A DNA stretch of 64,000 nucleotides from Chrysoperla carnea. Its lineage: Eukaryota > Arthropoda > Insecta > Neuroptera > Chrysopidae. The DNA lies in the NCBI RefSeq assembly GCF_905475395.1, contig NC_058339.1, positions 92,266,520 through 92,330,519 on the forward strand, in the 5' to 3' direction. Shown piece by piece: positions 23,876 to 35,220 of the stretch (position 1 is its first letter; each line of letters starts with the position of its first letter). The notes beneath the pieces are model-generated. The model saw nothing but the letters and a program-made list of their open reading frames with translations, made no database searches and was not told where the DNA came from. A program made the position numbers and the translations under genes.

Positions 23876-25112
23876 TGAATTGGAAATAAAATACAAAAAT
23901 TTTTAATTCGTAATTTATTTATTATAATTAATTCTTTGGGCAAATTAAATTTTCAAATATTTTGTTTTTAAACTTTTTGACATTTGTCAACCACTAATCG
24001 AAAATCTAACAGACTTTAAATAAAAATAGACTGAGGGAACACGTTGAGGGAATTAGTAGTTTTTATGTTTACAGTTAAAATTATGTTTCGGCGACAGTTC
24101 AAATCATTTAGTCACTGAAGTGGTGACAAGCGAAAGGCAAATATTCACAGACTTATCAGTTAGCTCTGCTTGTGCCGGCCTTTTGAAAAAGTGAACATAA
24201 TGGGGACAATTGGCGTGGTAAAAATTTTCACGAGTCAAAAAGTACTTGGAATCGTTATATGACATCTAATGACTTTTTTATTAAAATTTTGACCGTAACC
24301 AAAATAATTAACTAAACGGCTAATTTAACTATTTGGCTACGACATATACATGATATACAAATTTTATTAAAATCGGTCAAGCCGTTTAGGCAGAGTTTAA
24401 ACATAAACACCGTGACACGATATTTTTATATATTAGAAGATTATAAATCATAGAGCAAACAAAAATTCTCATAGAGCTAAAACTTGGTATGAATGTTCAG
24501 AATACTATTATAAACGAATTAACGAATTAAATATAATACATTTTTTATCGGTAACTGTTTTTGAATTTTATATTTTTCCATTTTCAAAAGAATGCTCCCA
24601 TTTTTTTCCCATAAGGTCATGATTTGAAATTTTAATGGTTTTCCATGATATCTGCCTGATCTTATATGTTTATTTCTATGAAAGACTGAAGGAAAATAAA
24701 GTGATGATTCTGGTCTATTACATCAACACCAAAAAATTTGTTTTCAGCCAAAATATTTACATTTAGAGTACTCTTAGTTGGCAGAGATGTACAATTTTTG
24801 TTATCTACGCTAAACAAGAGTTACTGTATGGGTATAATATTTTTGCTGAAAACAAATTTTCCTAAAGTGATGGAAAATTCCAGAATCACAGCTTCAAGAA
24901 TTGAGAAACTAAATTATCTTCCTTATTTGAGAGGAACAATTTTTGCTATTTATGTCAGGCAGAGTACTCGATTCATTTTTCTCACTTATTTCAGTTTAAT
25001 CATTTTTTATCGATAAATAGAGCGACAGATATTAATGACTAGAATATTCGTCGAATTTAAACATGAATAATTTTTCGTCTGATGAATAAATAATTATATT
25101 TACGATACTTAC
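23876..25112. other. Duplication junction and PRIM1 A upstream region
   Basis: Contains the PRIM1 copy A promoter region, a dispersed-repeat tail ('aaaatcggtcaagccgttta', about 24290-24430) and the end of copy A at about 24518. Copy B starts at about 24523. From there to 25112 is the copy B counterpart of CUB intron 2; the counterpart in copy A continues to CUB exon 3, but here that exon is absent. No other exon seen. Confidence 0.75.
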
Positions 25113-26683
25113 TTTCTGAAGTAAATTCTAAACTAAATGCATGCGAATGAAAAGTACTATAAAAAAATGTAATTGTTATAATTTTCGTTTGACTTCGAAA
25201 TCCAACGAATTGTTTAAACGTTGAATCCACACCACAAAACGCTTTTCCACTTAACTCTTCATATTGTGGCTCATTGATCCAAACGTAATCACAAGCGCAA
25301 GGTGCATCACTAAACGAACTTGTGTTTGCACATTGTTGTGTTAAATTCATGTAGCTGCACAAAAGAAAACAATTAAATTAAAACGGTTTTAGTGCAGTTA
25401 ATAATGTAACAGATTAAGGCAAATGCAATAAAACGCTCACATTTTCTTCAAACCTGATGGAGTGTGTTTCTCAGGTTCAAATATCATTCATAAACCATAA
25501 GTTAGTTGCACAAACTAACGTTATTTGGTAATCATGTAAAAGTTGACTTAAAATTTATAAATAGGCAACTTGTTTTACATAAATGTTATAACATGTATAA
25601 CATTAATATTTTTCATGGCGGACTTGATTTGTCAAACAATCGAAACATACTTATGTTTAACATGTACGTAATACAAGTTGCTTATAATTATTAATTTTTA
25701 AACCCCGAACTACAAAAAGGGGGTGTTATAAGTTTGACCGCTATGTGTGTGTGTGCGTCTGTGTGTTTATCTGTCTGTGGCAATGTAGCACCTAAACGAA
25801 TGAACCGATTTTAATTTTTTTGGTTTCGTTTGAAAGGTAATTTAACGGAAAGTATTCTTAGCTTTGTTTTAAGTGCGAGCTTAGGTTTCCATACCCGAAA
25901 AAAATAAAAATTGGCGATGATCTTCAAAATTGATTCAGTTTGGAAAAGGCATGGCATATAAATAATTACTATGGAAATGAATGGTCAAATAAACCTGGTT
26001 CAATTCATTTCGAAAAGTGAAATGGTAAAATAATTAGGTAATTCAAAAGAATAATTCAAAAGAACAAAATCAACTCAAATATTTCAATTTCAATTAAAAT
26101 ATTTCCAAAAATTTGTCCCAAAAAATGATAGCTCTCTAAGTATCCTTTTCATCTCATCTAATGTCCTTGACCATCACTTCGATATTGATTTAAGAAGGAG
26201 TGTTATATGTTTAGAGTCTGTGACTCGATTGAGAAAATTTTATAGCAAAGTTTCCAAAAAAATCGGTTTACAAGGAATAAATCGCATTTGTCGGGGGTTT
26301 TTTAAATTTTGTAAATTTCACTTGTTAAAGTAGAAATTGTCCAGCAAAAAAGCGTGCGAGTATCTGTTAGTAGATAACACATATAATACTTACCTAAAAT
26401 TCACAGTAATAATACAATACGGGCATGTTATTAATTCTAAAGTACAATGATTGTAAGCGGTTGACACATTGCCCTTATTACGAAAATGATGTATATGTTG
26501 ATTTGTTGATATATTCTTTGCAGACACGGTACCTTTTTCACCTAACTCAATTAAAATTTTTCGACCATTTGTTACACCACAGATATCATGATATGGTACA
26601 CTTGGTGAATTAATAAATGCACAATTAATAAACGATAAATATAATAAAAATAATATAGATGCTAATAATATATTATAAAACAT
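25113..26683 (-). CDS. Duplicated CUB receptor exons 1-2, orphan 5' end
   Basis: Two exons, 26683-26394 and 25354-25113, copies of CUB receptor exons 1 and 2. Both frames are open, both keep their splice sites (donors GTAAGT; acceptor 'tgtgcag') and phases. The signal peptide differs by a net three-residue gain ([13 protein letters not shown]); the rest of the CUB1 protein sequence is almost unchanged. Exon 3 and all later exons are missing because the duplication starts in intron 2. With no partner downstream, this could be a dead fragment, a short secreted CUB1 peptide, or an alternative first promoter splicing about 13.5 kb to exon 3 at 11630, for which phase is compatible (1 then 2). Confidence 0.75.
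25562..25684. mobile_element. Short MITE with TAGGCAACTTGT ends, copy B
   Basis: Duplicate of 12773-12895, with the same inverted ends. Followed directly by R3 (about 25698-25920). Confidence 0.7.
25698..25920. repeat. Dispersed repeat family R3, copy B
   Basis: Counterpart of 12913-13090. Slightly longer here: it keeps 'ataagtttgaccgctatgtg' between 'gggggtgtt' and the TGTCTGTCTGTGG block, which copy A lacks. Confidence 0.65.
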
Positions 26684-26877
26684 TTCACTTAATTAAAATA
26701 AATAATAATTTTTAAACAGTATTCAATAAAATTAAAATTATTTTCTATAATGATTGATAAACGTAACAATTTATTTTGCAAAATATATATTTTTAATTTA
26801 TTTTATTTTAAAAGAATCCATATATTTTCCATACACATATTATTGTAATGTTTAATGCAATTAAAATATTATGGATA

Positions 26878-27608
26878 GAGGAAAGTGGTCTATAATGATC
26901 CCTCAGGGTAAAATGATCCCTCGTTGAAAACCATTAAAGTCTTCTAATATATTTATCGATGATGGCTTCCGCGCGATCAAATTAATCGCGCGATGTAAAA
27001 GCTGATATGATATGATTTATGGTAAGACAAATTTTAACGTAAAATTTCTCTTTTTGGATTAGTTTTTGCCGGCTGGTTGTTTTACTGTTGAATTTAATAA
27101 TATTATAACACATTTCCATAAGTGTATAATAATTTTTAAGCTCATTTTTCATGACGGTATTCAAATATGTCGTTACATGTAAAATGATCCCCTTTATATA
27201 GTCCAAAATGATCCCTATTGTATGTGTCAAATTATAAAAGATAAAATGATCGCTCATCATGTAACGGATCTTGAATGTGTTGATTGAGATGACTTTACCA
27301 GTGATTTTTGTTTTTATACTAATCGTTGATGTAAAATGTAAAAGAACAGTTAATATTTTATGTGAACTGTTTGATAAAAAATATAATGGGATCATTTTAC
27401 CCACTATTCTTACAAGGTCGGTCAAAACGATCTCTTTTGAGAAATATTGAATAGTTCTAAAAAATTTGAACTGATCAAAAGAAATTGACATGCCAATATT
27501 GTAACACTTGAATAAAGAAACCAGAAAATTCGACGTTTTATATATGTCGAATAGTTTGGCTATAGATTACATATTTTTTTAAAGAGATCATTATAGACCA
27601 CCTTCCCC
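26878..27608. mobile_element. TA-flanked MITE (mariner-like), copy B
   Basis: Duplicate of 14052-14780, with TA at both edges and the same inverted ends. Present in both duplication copies, so it inserted before the duplication. Confidence 0.8.
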
Positions 27609-27782
27609 TACTTTTTTTATTATACAGAGTGGACCATTTTAATCTATTTTAACAATTTGCCTATATAATAAATTTATAAGTTGTAAGACAATTAATTCTA
27701 TAATGGAGAAAGATGGATCGATTTTTATGACCACAGTGTAAAAAGTACTTATTGACTGATTATTTGTCCGTATTCTCTAGAC

Positions 27783-28458
27783 CAGCGGTGCCCAACCTAC
27801 GGCCCGCGGGCCGGATCCGGCCCGCGAAGAAGCTCAATCCGGCCCGCGAGCTCCTAGTCGGATATTCGTAAATTATTGACCAAATACCGCCTATTTTTTA
27901 AATTTATTAAAGTATTTTCTGTGAATTTTATTAACTACAATATTTCTGATATTGTTATATGTATTTTGATTGAATAATTTGTATTTGTACATGACATCGG
28001 CATGACACGGTGTGTCATGCCGATGTCGACTAGTGCTGCCGCGAGTGGCCGATAGTCGAGGTGACTACAGAGTGAAGTTAGTTATAATCATGGAGTTACT
28101 TGTGGTAATTATTTCATAGGAGATGCTCACATATGTTTACATTAACTTTTGTGAAAACTTTAAAAACAACATCAGACTTCACATTAATAAATCGTGAGTA
28201 CAGATTTTGTTCTTTTGAAATTTTAACCTTTTATGATTTCATTTAATTCTAAAAATAAATTAAAAAACGCAACATTTTCATAAAATTTATAAATATTTAA
28301 AAAAAATGAATCAGCACAAACATATTCGTGAATTCATTGAAAATGTTGAATTTTTTTCAAAGGTGTTACTAAGATATGCAATTATAAAGAATCCGGCCCG
28401 CGAAATCGTATGTCATGATGAATCCGGCCCACGGACAAAAAAAGGTTGGGCAACCCTG
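27783..28458. mobile_element. hAT-type non-autonomous transposon, copy B only
   Basis: 676 bp, bounded by a perfect 8-bp target duplication CTCTAGAC (27775-27782 and 28459-28466). Copy A carries the empty site 'ctctagacgaag' at about 14947-14958. Ends are inverted: 'cagcggtgcccaacct' and, on the other strand, 'cagggttgcccaacct', with subterminal GGCCCGCGG-type words. The 8-bp duplication and CAG...CCCAAC ends are typical of the hAT superfamily. No transposase frame. Confidence 0.92.
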
Positions 28459-28661
28459 CTCTAGACGAAGTGTTGCTATGAACCTTAGACGAGATTTTTT
28501 TTATTTGTAATTTATTGATATAAGCACTTTGGTATTAGGTGACTTACAAATTATTTTGCAAATTGTAATATGGATAGATTTATTTATTTTATAAGTATTT
28601 TATTTGTAAGAATTTATATTCCTTAAATGTTTAACTCGAAAAGTACGCATCATATCGAAAT

Positions 28662-31600
28662 TTAATCCATACTAAATTTTTCTATTCTCCGCGAGTATTT
28701 ACAAAATATCTTGAGGGCTTGATATATATTACAATAAAATCTCCTTATTTTCGTTCTATTTCGAATAGCTTTTTGTATAAAAACTTCGTTCATTCGTTTT
28801 TCATCTTCTAATTTTCTAATTAGTTCATTATTGTTTGTTTCTTCACTAATATTTAAACATTCGATTTCACTATTAATTATTTTTATTAAATTTTCCGCAT
28901 AAAAAATTGCTTCTTCAATGGATTCTAGATCAGGTCGAATTTTTGCTATTCCTATATAACTTGTAATAAACAGATTGTAAATACATTTCTTCTCACGGTT
29001 TATATGTTGATCTAAATCAATTTGTTTAAGATAATCGATTGACTGTCGAAAATTTTCAACAGCATCGTTTTTCAACTGATTACCACACGAAATGCATTTG
29101 AGACCTAATTTGTGATATTCAATACCTAATTCAATTAGAAGGTATGGAACCAATAATTTTACTTGATCTATGTACGGTTTTATAATTTCCACCGTTTGTT
29201 TTAAATATTTTATCCGTTTTTCCGATTCAGTGACTAACCCTTCTACAGTAACAAAATGATAACAAGCCCTACCAAAATCGAATACATGTTTAGATTTATC
29301 CAAATTACTTAATTTATTAAAATAATAAAGTGCTTTATTAAACATTTCTTCAGATTCACTTTCAGAATTCACTTTAACAGTTATAATTAAAATTTTACAA
29401 AATAGTGTAGTAAACTTATTATATAACATCGGTAATGTTAAATTAATTACAAGATTAACAACTTTTAAATTATTAATTAATTTTACGAATTTTTCTTCAG
29501 ATTCTATTAACTTTAATTTCAAATTTAAATCTAAACTAATTTCAGTTGTAAGATATAATTCAAGATTTGTATGAATTAAAATTAATTCTAAATAAATAAT
29601 TGCCAATTCTTTTTCAATATATATATCCATCTCTTTGTTTAATTTTAATTCGTTCATTTGTGATAAAATTTGATTTGTTTCATTAATTAATTTGAATGGA
29701 TCTTTATTTGATTTATTTCTTTGAAGCATAAATGATTTCAATATCAAAGCTGGAAACCTAATTCCTGAGTCTTTTGTGTCTTTTAATATCGAATCACATA
29801 ATTCATCTACTTCTTTATATTTATTTAAAGTCACATATACTGAGAATAAATCAGACTTTCCAGCTGTATCATCACCTGTTAAAGCCGAAAATTTTTGAGC
29901 TTTGTTTAAAACTGCCTCATAATTTTTATCTTGTCGATGGTATAAACATATTGTAAATAAAGCATAAGTTGTTCTTATATAGGAATGAAAATTTAAATAA
30001 TTTATTTCTATATCTTTTATAGATTCAATTTTTGAATAAATTGGTTCGAGTAATTCATAACTTTTATCAAATTTTAAAATACTACAGTATTTATGGGCTA
30101 ATTTTAATATCAACATTAAATAAGTATGAGTTATATCAAAGCATGCTTTAGAAAAACACCTAAATGATATTTCATGCTCACTTATAATCAATGATTGTTC
30201 AATTTTTGAAAAATCTATTGTATTTACTTCCTTTATCCGTTTTATAGCCAATTCAAAATATTTAATACTTTCGTTGACCATATCAAAATAGCTATAATCT
30301 AAACCTAAATTGATGCACTCTTGAACCGATTTAGGAATATTATTATTATGATATTCATATTCGTATATTTGAGATATGGAATAAAAATCATATAGTGCAG
30401 GTAATATATCATCTGTAATTCTTTGATTCAATAAATTTCTATTTAAAGAAAATATATCATGAGCTAATTCATTTGATCTTGCATATTTTGCTGAAGCACT
30501 TGCGTCGTGACTAAGATTTGATGGTAATGGTGAAATGAAGTCATCAGCGTCAAACTTTATTAACGTATTGCATGCGTCATCTAAATCTCTACGATATTGA
30601 CCTATAATCCAAGAAAATTAATTATAAATCATGCAGTAATAAAGGATAGCTAGCGAAAAACTGACATCACAGCTGAAAAGAATGACCCAAAATTAGTGGG
30701 TTTCAAAAAAAATCCAATAAGACCAGATTAAATTTGCCTGCATTATCAACAAAATCGAATTTTTTTTACTTTATGACGTCATCAGAAAAAAAAATTAATT
30801 TTGCTCTATCACATTCAAATTTTATCCATTTTTGATAAATCATGTATGTAATTCTACTAAAATTGGGTCATACTTTTCAAATTTAAGGTCCAAATTAACC
30901 TAGCTCTAATTGGTTTCACGAATTATATTGTACTAACCTATTATTGAGACAATTTGTTCCATAATATACTTTTGTTTTTCATTAATATTTTCTTGTTTTT
31001 CCAATTTTTCTAAATATTCAATTTCAGCAACAATATTTTTATTAATTTCCGTTATTCTAGAACGTGTTCTTTTCAACTCTTTATCACGATTTTCATCATT
31101 CATTTGCTTTATTGCTAATATTTTATTTTGTTCACTTTCTTTTTTTAGTTTATTTCCAAGATTGATAATTAACTCTTTATTATTTATGGATAAACATTCA
31201 GGATAGGATTCAAATTCTTCATTTAATTTTTCCTTTATATCTTGATATTCCAAATTCATTTTAGCCAGAGATTCCTCAAATTTATCAAAAACATTAGCAG
31301 CATTTATTATTAAAATTTCAAATTTATTTAATAAATTACTAGGATTACTAGGAATACTCGTAGTTAATTTAGATTTCATTTTTCTTTGATTTTTATTTTC
31401 TTTAAGTTTATCTTTTCTCGATTTATCGAATTTATTGGCAAGTTCTATTATATTTTGATGAGTCTCTATTGATAGTTCTTCGGGATAAACTTCCACATTA
31501 GTCGTTTTGTCCTTTTCATTCTGATATTCATTATTTAATTTTTCCAATGACTCTTCAAAATCTTTAATAGTTTTAGAAGCCAAAATTATTTTAGATTTTA

Positions 31601-33882
31601 AATTATTCAATAATTTCGTGGTTGATATGGCACTATTAGCAGCAACATCAGTTTTAACCGAATTTTTATTACCAACATTAGCTGACTCCGTGAGCTTCGT
31701 TTCACCTACAATTCATTTATTTGATTATATAGTCGAATAAAGTAGCCATAAAATAGCCATTATTAGGGAGTTCTCAATAGCATCTCCGATTTGGGTGATT
31801 TTTTTTTCCCAAATGATTCTTTTTATATATTAGTTAAAATCGGAAACATTTCAGAGGGGGAAATAATCTGGAATGGGAAAAGGCAATGTCGCGACTGATA
31901 TATCGATGGCCAGCCTAAAGCACTAATGATAGAAGTTTAAAATTTTGAGAAGATATTGATTTTATACTGTATAGGTGTCACAAAAAAAAGGATTTTTTGA
32001 AAATCATCCCCTAAAAGAGTGAAATAGGGGATGAAAGTTTGTATGAAAGATTGAGAGTATATACAAACCGTCATTTTTGAGTTCACTAATTAATCGATTT
32101 TAAAAATTCTATTACCTATAGAATGCTGAATTATCACCAATTAATATGGGTTGTATCTCGAAATTTCAAACTTCTATTATGAGCGATTTAGGCTGCGGGC
32201 GTCGATATATCAGTCGCGACATTACCTATTCCCCCTCCAAATTATTTCCTCACTCTAAAATGTTACTTATTTTAAATAATATATAAAAAGAATCATTTTG
32301 TTTTCACTTGTTTATTGATTGGTTCTATCTCTAACTACAAAACGAGATATTTAGGTGTATAGATTAAAATGGTTCACCCTGTAATATCTTCAATTTGCGT
32401 ATACTTACTATTTATATTGTTAATAATCGTATGCAATTTCTTAGAATTATTTATTAATAATTCTATAATTTCTGAATCATAATTCAAAATTATACTTTGT
32501 CCGTTAGTTTTAATAATAATCGATAAATTTTCTTTTAATTGTAAAATAATTTTTTCAATTTCCATTTTATTCCAGTTTTCAGCTTCAATACGACGATGTA
32601 ACAAAAAATTTCGTATATCACGAAAATTTTTGAGGACATTCAAAAGATTTTCATGCACAGTGTTATCGACATCTTCAATTATTTCTTGTGATAATTCACC
32701 AATTATAATAAATGTTCTTGAAAAATAATAAATATCGTCTTTATCAGAATAATAATTCAAAATTATATTTTTTCCGTTAGTTTTAAAAGTAATCCATAAA
32801 TTTTCTTTAAATTGTAAAATGATTTCTAAAATTTCCACTTTTTGAGCTTCATAACGACGATGTATGAAAAAATTTCTTATATCGCGAATAATTTTGAAGA
32901 CATTCAAAAGATTTTCATGAACTGTTTTATCGATATCTTTAGATATTTCTGGTGATAAAAAATCACAACTAAGAATAATTTTTCTTGAAAAACAACGAAT
33001 CACTTCTTTATCAGAATCATAATTCAAAATTATACTTTGTCCGTTAGTTTTAATAATAATCGATAAATTTTCTTTTAATTGTAAAATGATTTCTTTAATT
33101 TCCATTCTATTCCAGTTTTCAACTTCAATACGACGATGTAACAACAAATTTCTTATATCACGAATATTTTTGAGGACATTCAAAAGATTTTCATCAACTA
33201 TTCTAGGGACATCTTTAATTATTTCTGGTGATAAATCAGAAGCAAGAAAAAAAGGGTCTAAAAGAACATAAATATCATCTTTATCATAACTCAAAATATG
33301 GTCTAGAATAGTACTCATAGAATCATCAATTTCAAATGAAATTATTTCGTCCTTAATTCTTTTCAATGCAATTTTTTCGTATCGTTGAGTAGAAAATTTT
33401 CTGATATCATTCATATAATCTTCAGAATTGAAACTTGATTCTGGTATTTCGTTTAATAAATCATCTTCAAATTCATTTTCTTGCTTTAATATATTAAGAA
33501 TTTTCTTTTGTAAGCTGTACAAATTATTTGTAAGCTCTTGTTTCTCGGTATCACTTAAAAATGATGACTCATTTAAAATGACTTTTAAATGATATAACTT
33601 TTCAAAATAAATACCAGTTTTATTAATGCCTTTCTTACTTTTCGCTCGAATAATATATCCATATTTATTTCGAACACAATTTAAGTCAACTTGATTGAAT
33701 GATATTCCGTTTTCTCCACCTGCTAAATCAGCTACATCAAGTAATATTTGTATTAAATTTGAATCGATTGAGTCGTATTTTAATTTGTTAATAATTTTAT
33801 ACATTTTATTTAATTTATTTAAATCACTTTTTTTCCGTTTTGCGTTTTGAATATTTTTATTATTTTCTATATTTTCATCCAT
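28662..33882 (-). CDS. HEPN-like triple-repeat/TPR protein, copy B, intact
   Basis: Three exons: 33882-32409, 31705-30938, 30601-28662, all GT-AG with matching phases: 1394 codons, 1393 aa, no internal stop. N-terminal helical region (1-199); three modules with R-N-x3-H at R244/H249, R336/H341 and R424/H429; two charged helical repeats in exon 2, each with FEESL, EYQ and a YPE.LSI-like stretch; and a TPR-like solenoid of about 640 residues in exon 3, ending with a CISC pair. Lysine-, isoleucine- and asparagine-rich; no signal peptide or membrane span, so probably cytosolic or nuclear. In HEPN/KEN proteins such as RNase L and Ire1 the arginine and histidine of R-x4-H form the RNA-cleaving site; here that role is inferred. 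TPR-like solenoids usually bind proteins, so a sensor-plus-effector layout is conceivable but untested. Alternative: purely structural helical repeats with a chance motif. Confidence 0.87.
31815..32294. mobile_element. Foldback element, complete arms, in intron 1 of copy B
   Basis: Inverted arms of about 180 bp: the left starts 'gattctttttatata' and runs through 'gatatatcg' to 'agtttaaaattttgag'; the right mirrors it through 'cgatatatcagtcgcgac' to 'tataaaaagaatc'. The copy A homologue has lost most of the inner left arm. Confidence 0.8.
32474..33290 (-). repeat. Three coding tandem repeats, diverged (copy B)
   Basis: Units start near 32474, 32747 and 33014, periods 273 and 267 bp, coding the three HEPN-like modules of copy B. 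The middle unit lost two codons just after the R-N-x3-H motif. Units differ from each other far more than units 1 and 2 of copy A do. Confidence 0.9.
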
Positions 33883-35220
33883 TTTTTATTATTAATTCCG
33901 AATAAAATTTATTTTTAATACCAAATTGAAAAATTGATAAAAACCAAACTGCATTTAACTATACAGCAGATTAGATATATTCCTTTGTTGTTCATTCGGA
34001 TTAGATAAGAAAAACAAAATTCATAACACAGGAGCTGCGTTAGTTAAGGGAATTCCCTCAGACATTAAAAAAAAAACTCATTTTTCTTAAAATCGAATAT
34101 TGCATTTTGAATGTTTCAAGAATTTTTAATTTGAAAACTAAACTTTTTGAAAAAAAATTACAAGAGTACTTTTTTACTTAAAATTGATCAAAAAATACGA
34201 AAATATTTTTATATCATGCATATATGTAATATGCAAGGTATATTAAGTTTAGTCCCAAGTTTGTAACGCTTAAAAATATTGATGGTAAGCAAAAAATTTT
34301 GGTATAGGTGTTCATAAAATCTCCTAATTAGTCCATTTCCGGTTGCCTGTCTGTGTGTCCGTCGTCTGTCCGTCTGTCATCACGATTACTCAAAAACGAA
34401 AAAAGATATCAAGCCGAAATTTTTATAGCGCACTCAGGACCTAAAAAGTGAGGTCAAGTTCGTAAATGAGCATTATAGGTCAATTGGGTCTTGGGTCCGT
34501 AGGACCCATCTTATAGACCGTTAGAGATAGAACAAAGGTTTAAATGTAAGAAATATTCCTTATACAAAAATAACCAACTTTTGTTTGAAACATTTTTTTT
34601 GTAAATATCACTTTTTACCCATGAGGGTGCAAATTAGGCGTAAATTGTACAATATGTAATTATGGGAATATCAGTTATGTATGTGTGACATGCATGTATG
34701 TGTAATGTGATATCTTCGACACTGTCTATACATGGTATTTCAACAATTAACTCAGTCAATTGTTTGTTTTCACTTGTTTACTTTGAAATAAAATTATAAA
34801 TTTTGCAATTGCGCATCCCCCACCTATTGTTTATGGGAAGATTTTTCTCATTAATGAACTTGATCTTTCAAATACCAAAATCCTTCTTGATACCAAATTT
34901 TATTCAAATCGGACTAAAATTACGACCACTAGAGAGTTTACAGACATATAAACGTATAGATACATATGTATATATAAATTTTAACGATGGTCATTTTTGA
35001 CATCTATTAGAAAGGATCGATGAACATTTGAAGAAATTTTTCCAATAATCAGTACAATAGCTCCATTTCCTTCTCCAATTCGCTAATAATAACACAAACA
35101 TAATTTTTTTTATGAAAATATTTATTATTTAAAAAATGTAACAATTTTTAAAATAAACAAATTTAAGTTTTTCTTAAATTCTTGAGAAACAACGGCGGGA
35201 AAACCCAATACTTTCAATTA
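33883..35220. other. Spacer between HEPN-like gene B and PRIM1 B, repeats R1 and R2
   Basis: Counterpart of 20277-21329. R1 lies at about 34240-34680 and R2 at about 34715-35090, here with its middle part intact. About 34020-34200 is extra sequence absent from copy A. No exon seen. Confidence 0.7.

Larger units (their letters stand above)
11685..24518. repeat. Tandem duplication, copy A
   Basis: About 12.8 kb, repeated head to tail as 24523-38346. Collinear landmarks are CUB exon 2, CUB exon 1, a TA-flanked MITE, the HEPN-like/TPR gene, repeats R1 and R2, and PRIM1. The left edge lies in CUB intron 2, where similarity starts at 'aattaaat'. The right edge is at 'actattataaacgaatt', inside a foldback element arm. 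The A/B junction (about 24515-24535) has a short 'aacgaatt' repeat, as expected of microhomology joining. Relative to copy B, copy A lacks parts of two repeats and the hAT insertion. Confidence 0.95.
26684..28661. other. Spacer between CUB exon 1B and HEPN-like gene B
   Basis: No gene seen. Holds the TA-flanked MITE (26878-27608) and the hAT-type insertion (27783-28458). A 169-codon open frame at 27491-26982 lies wholly inside the MITE and has no recognisable domain. Confidence 0.8.

Noticed and set aside
26982-27491. 169-codon minus-strand open frame
   Set aside because: It lies wholly inside the TA-flanked MITE, is not matched by an equal open frame in copy A, and shows no transposase motif.
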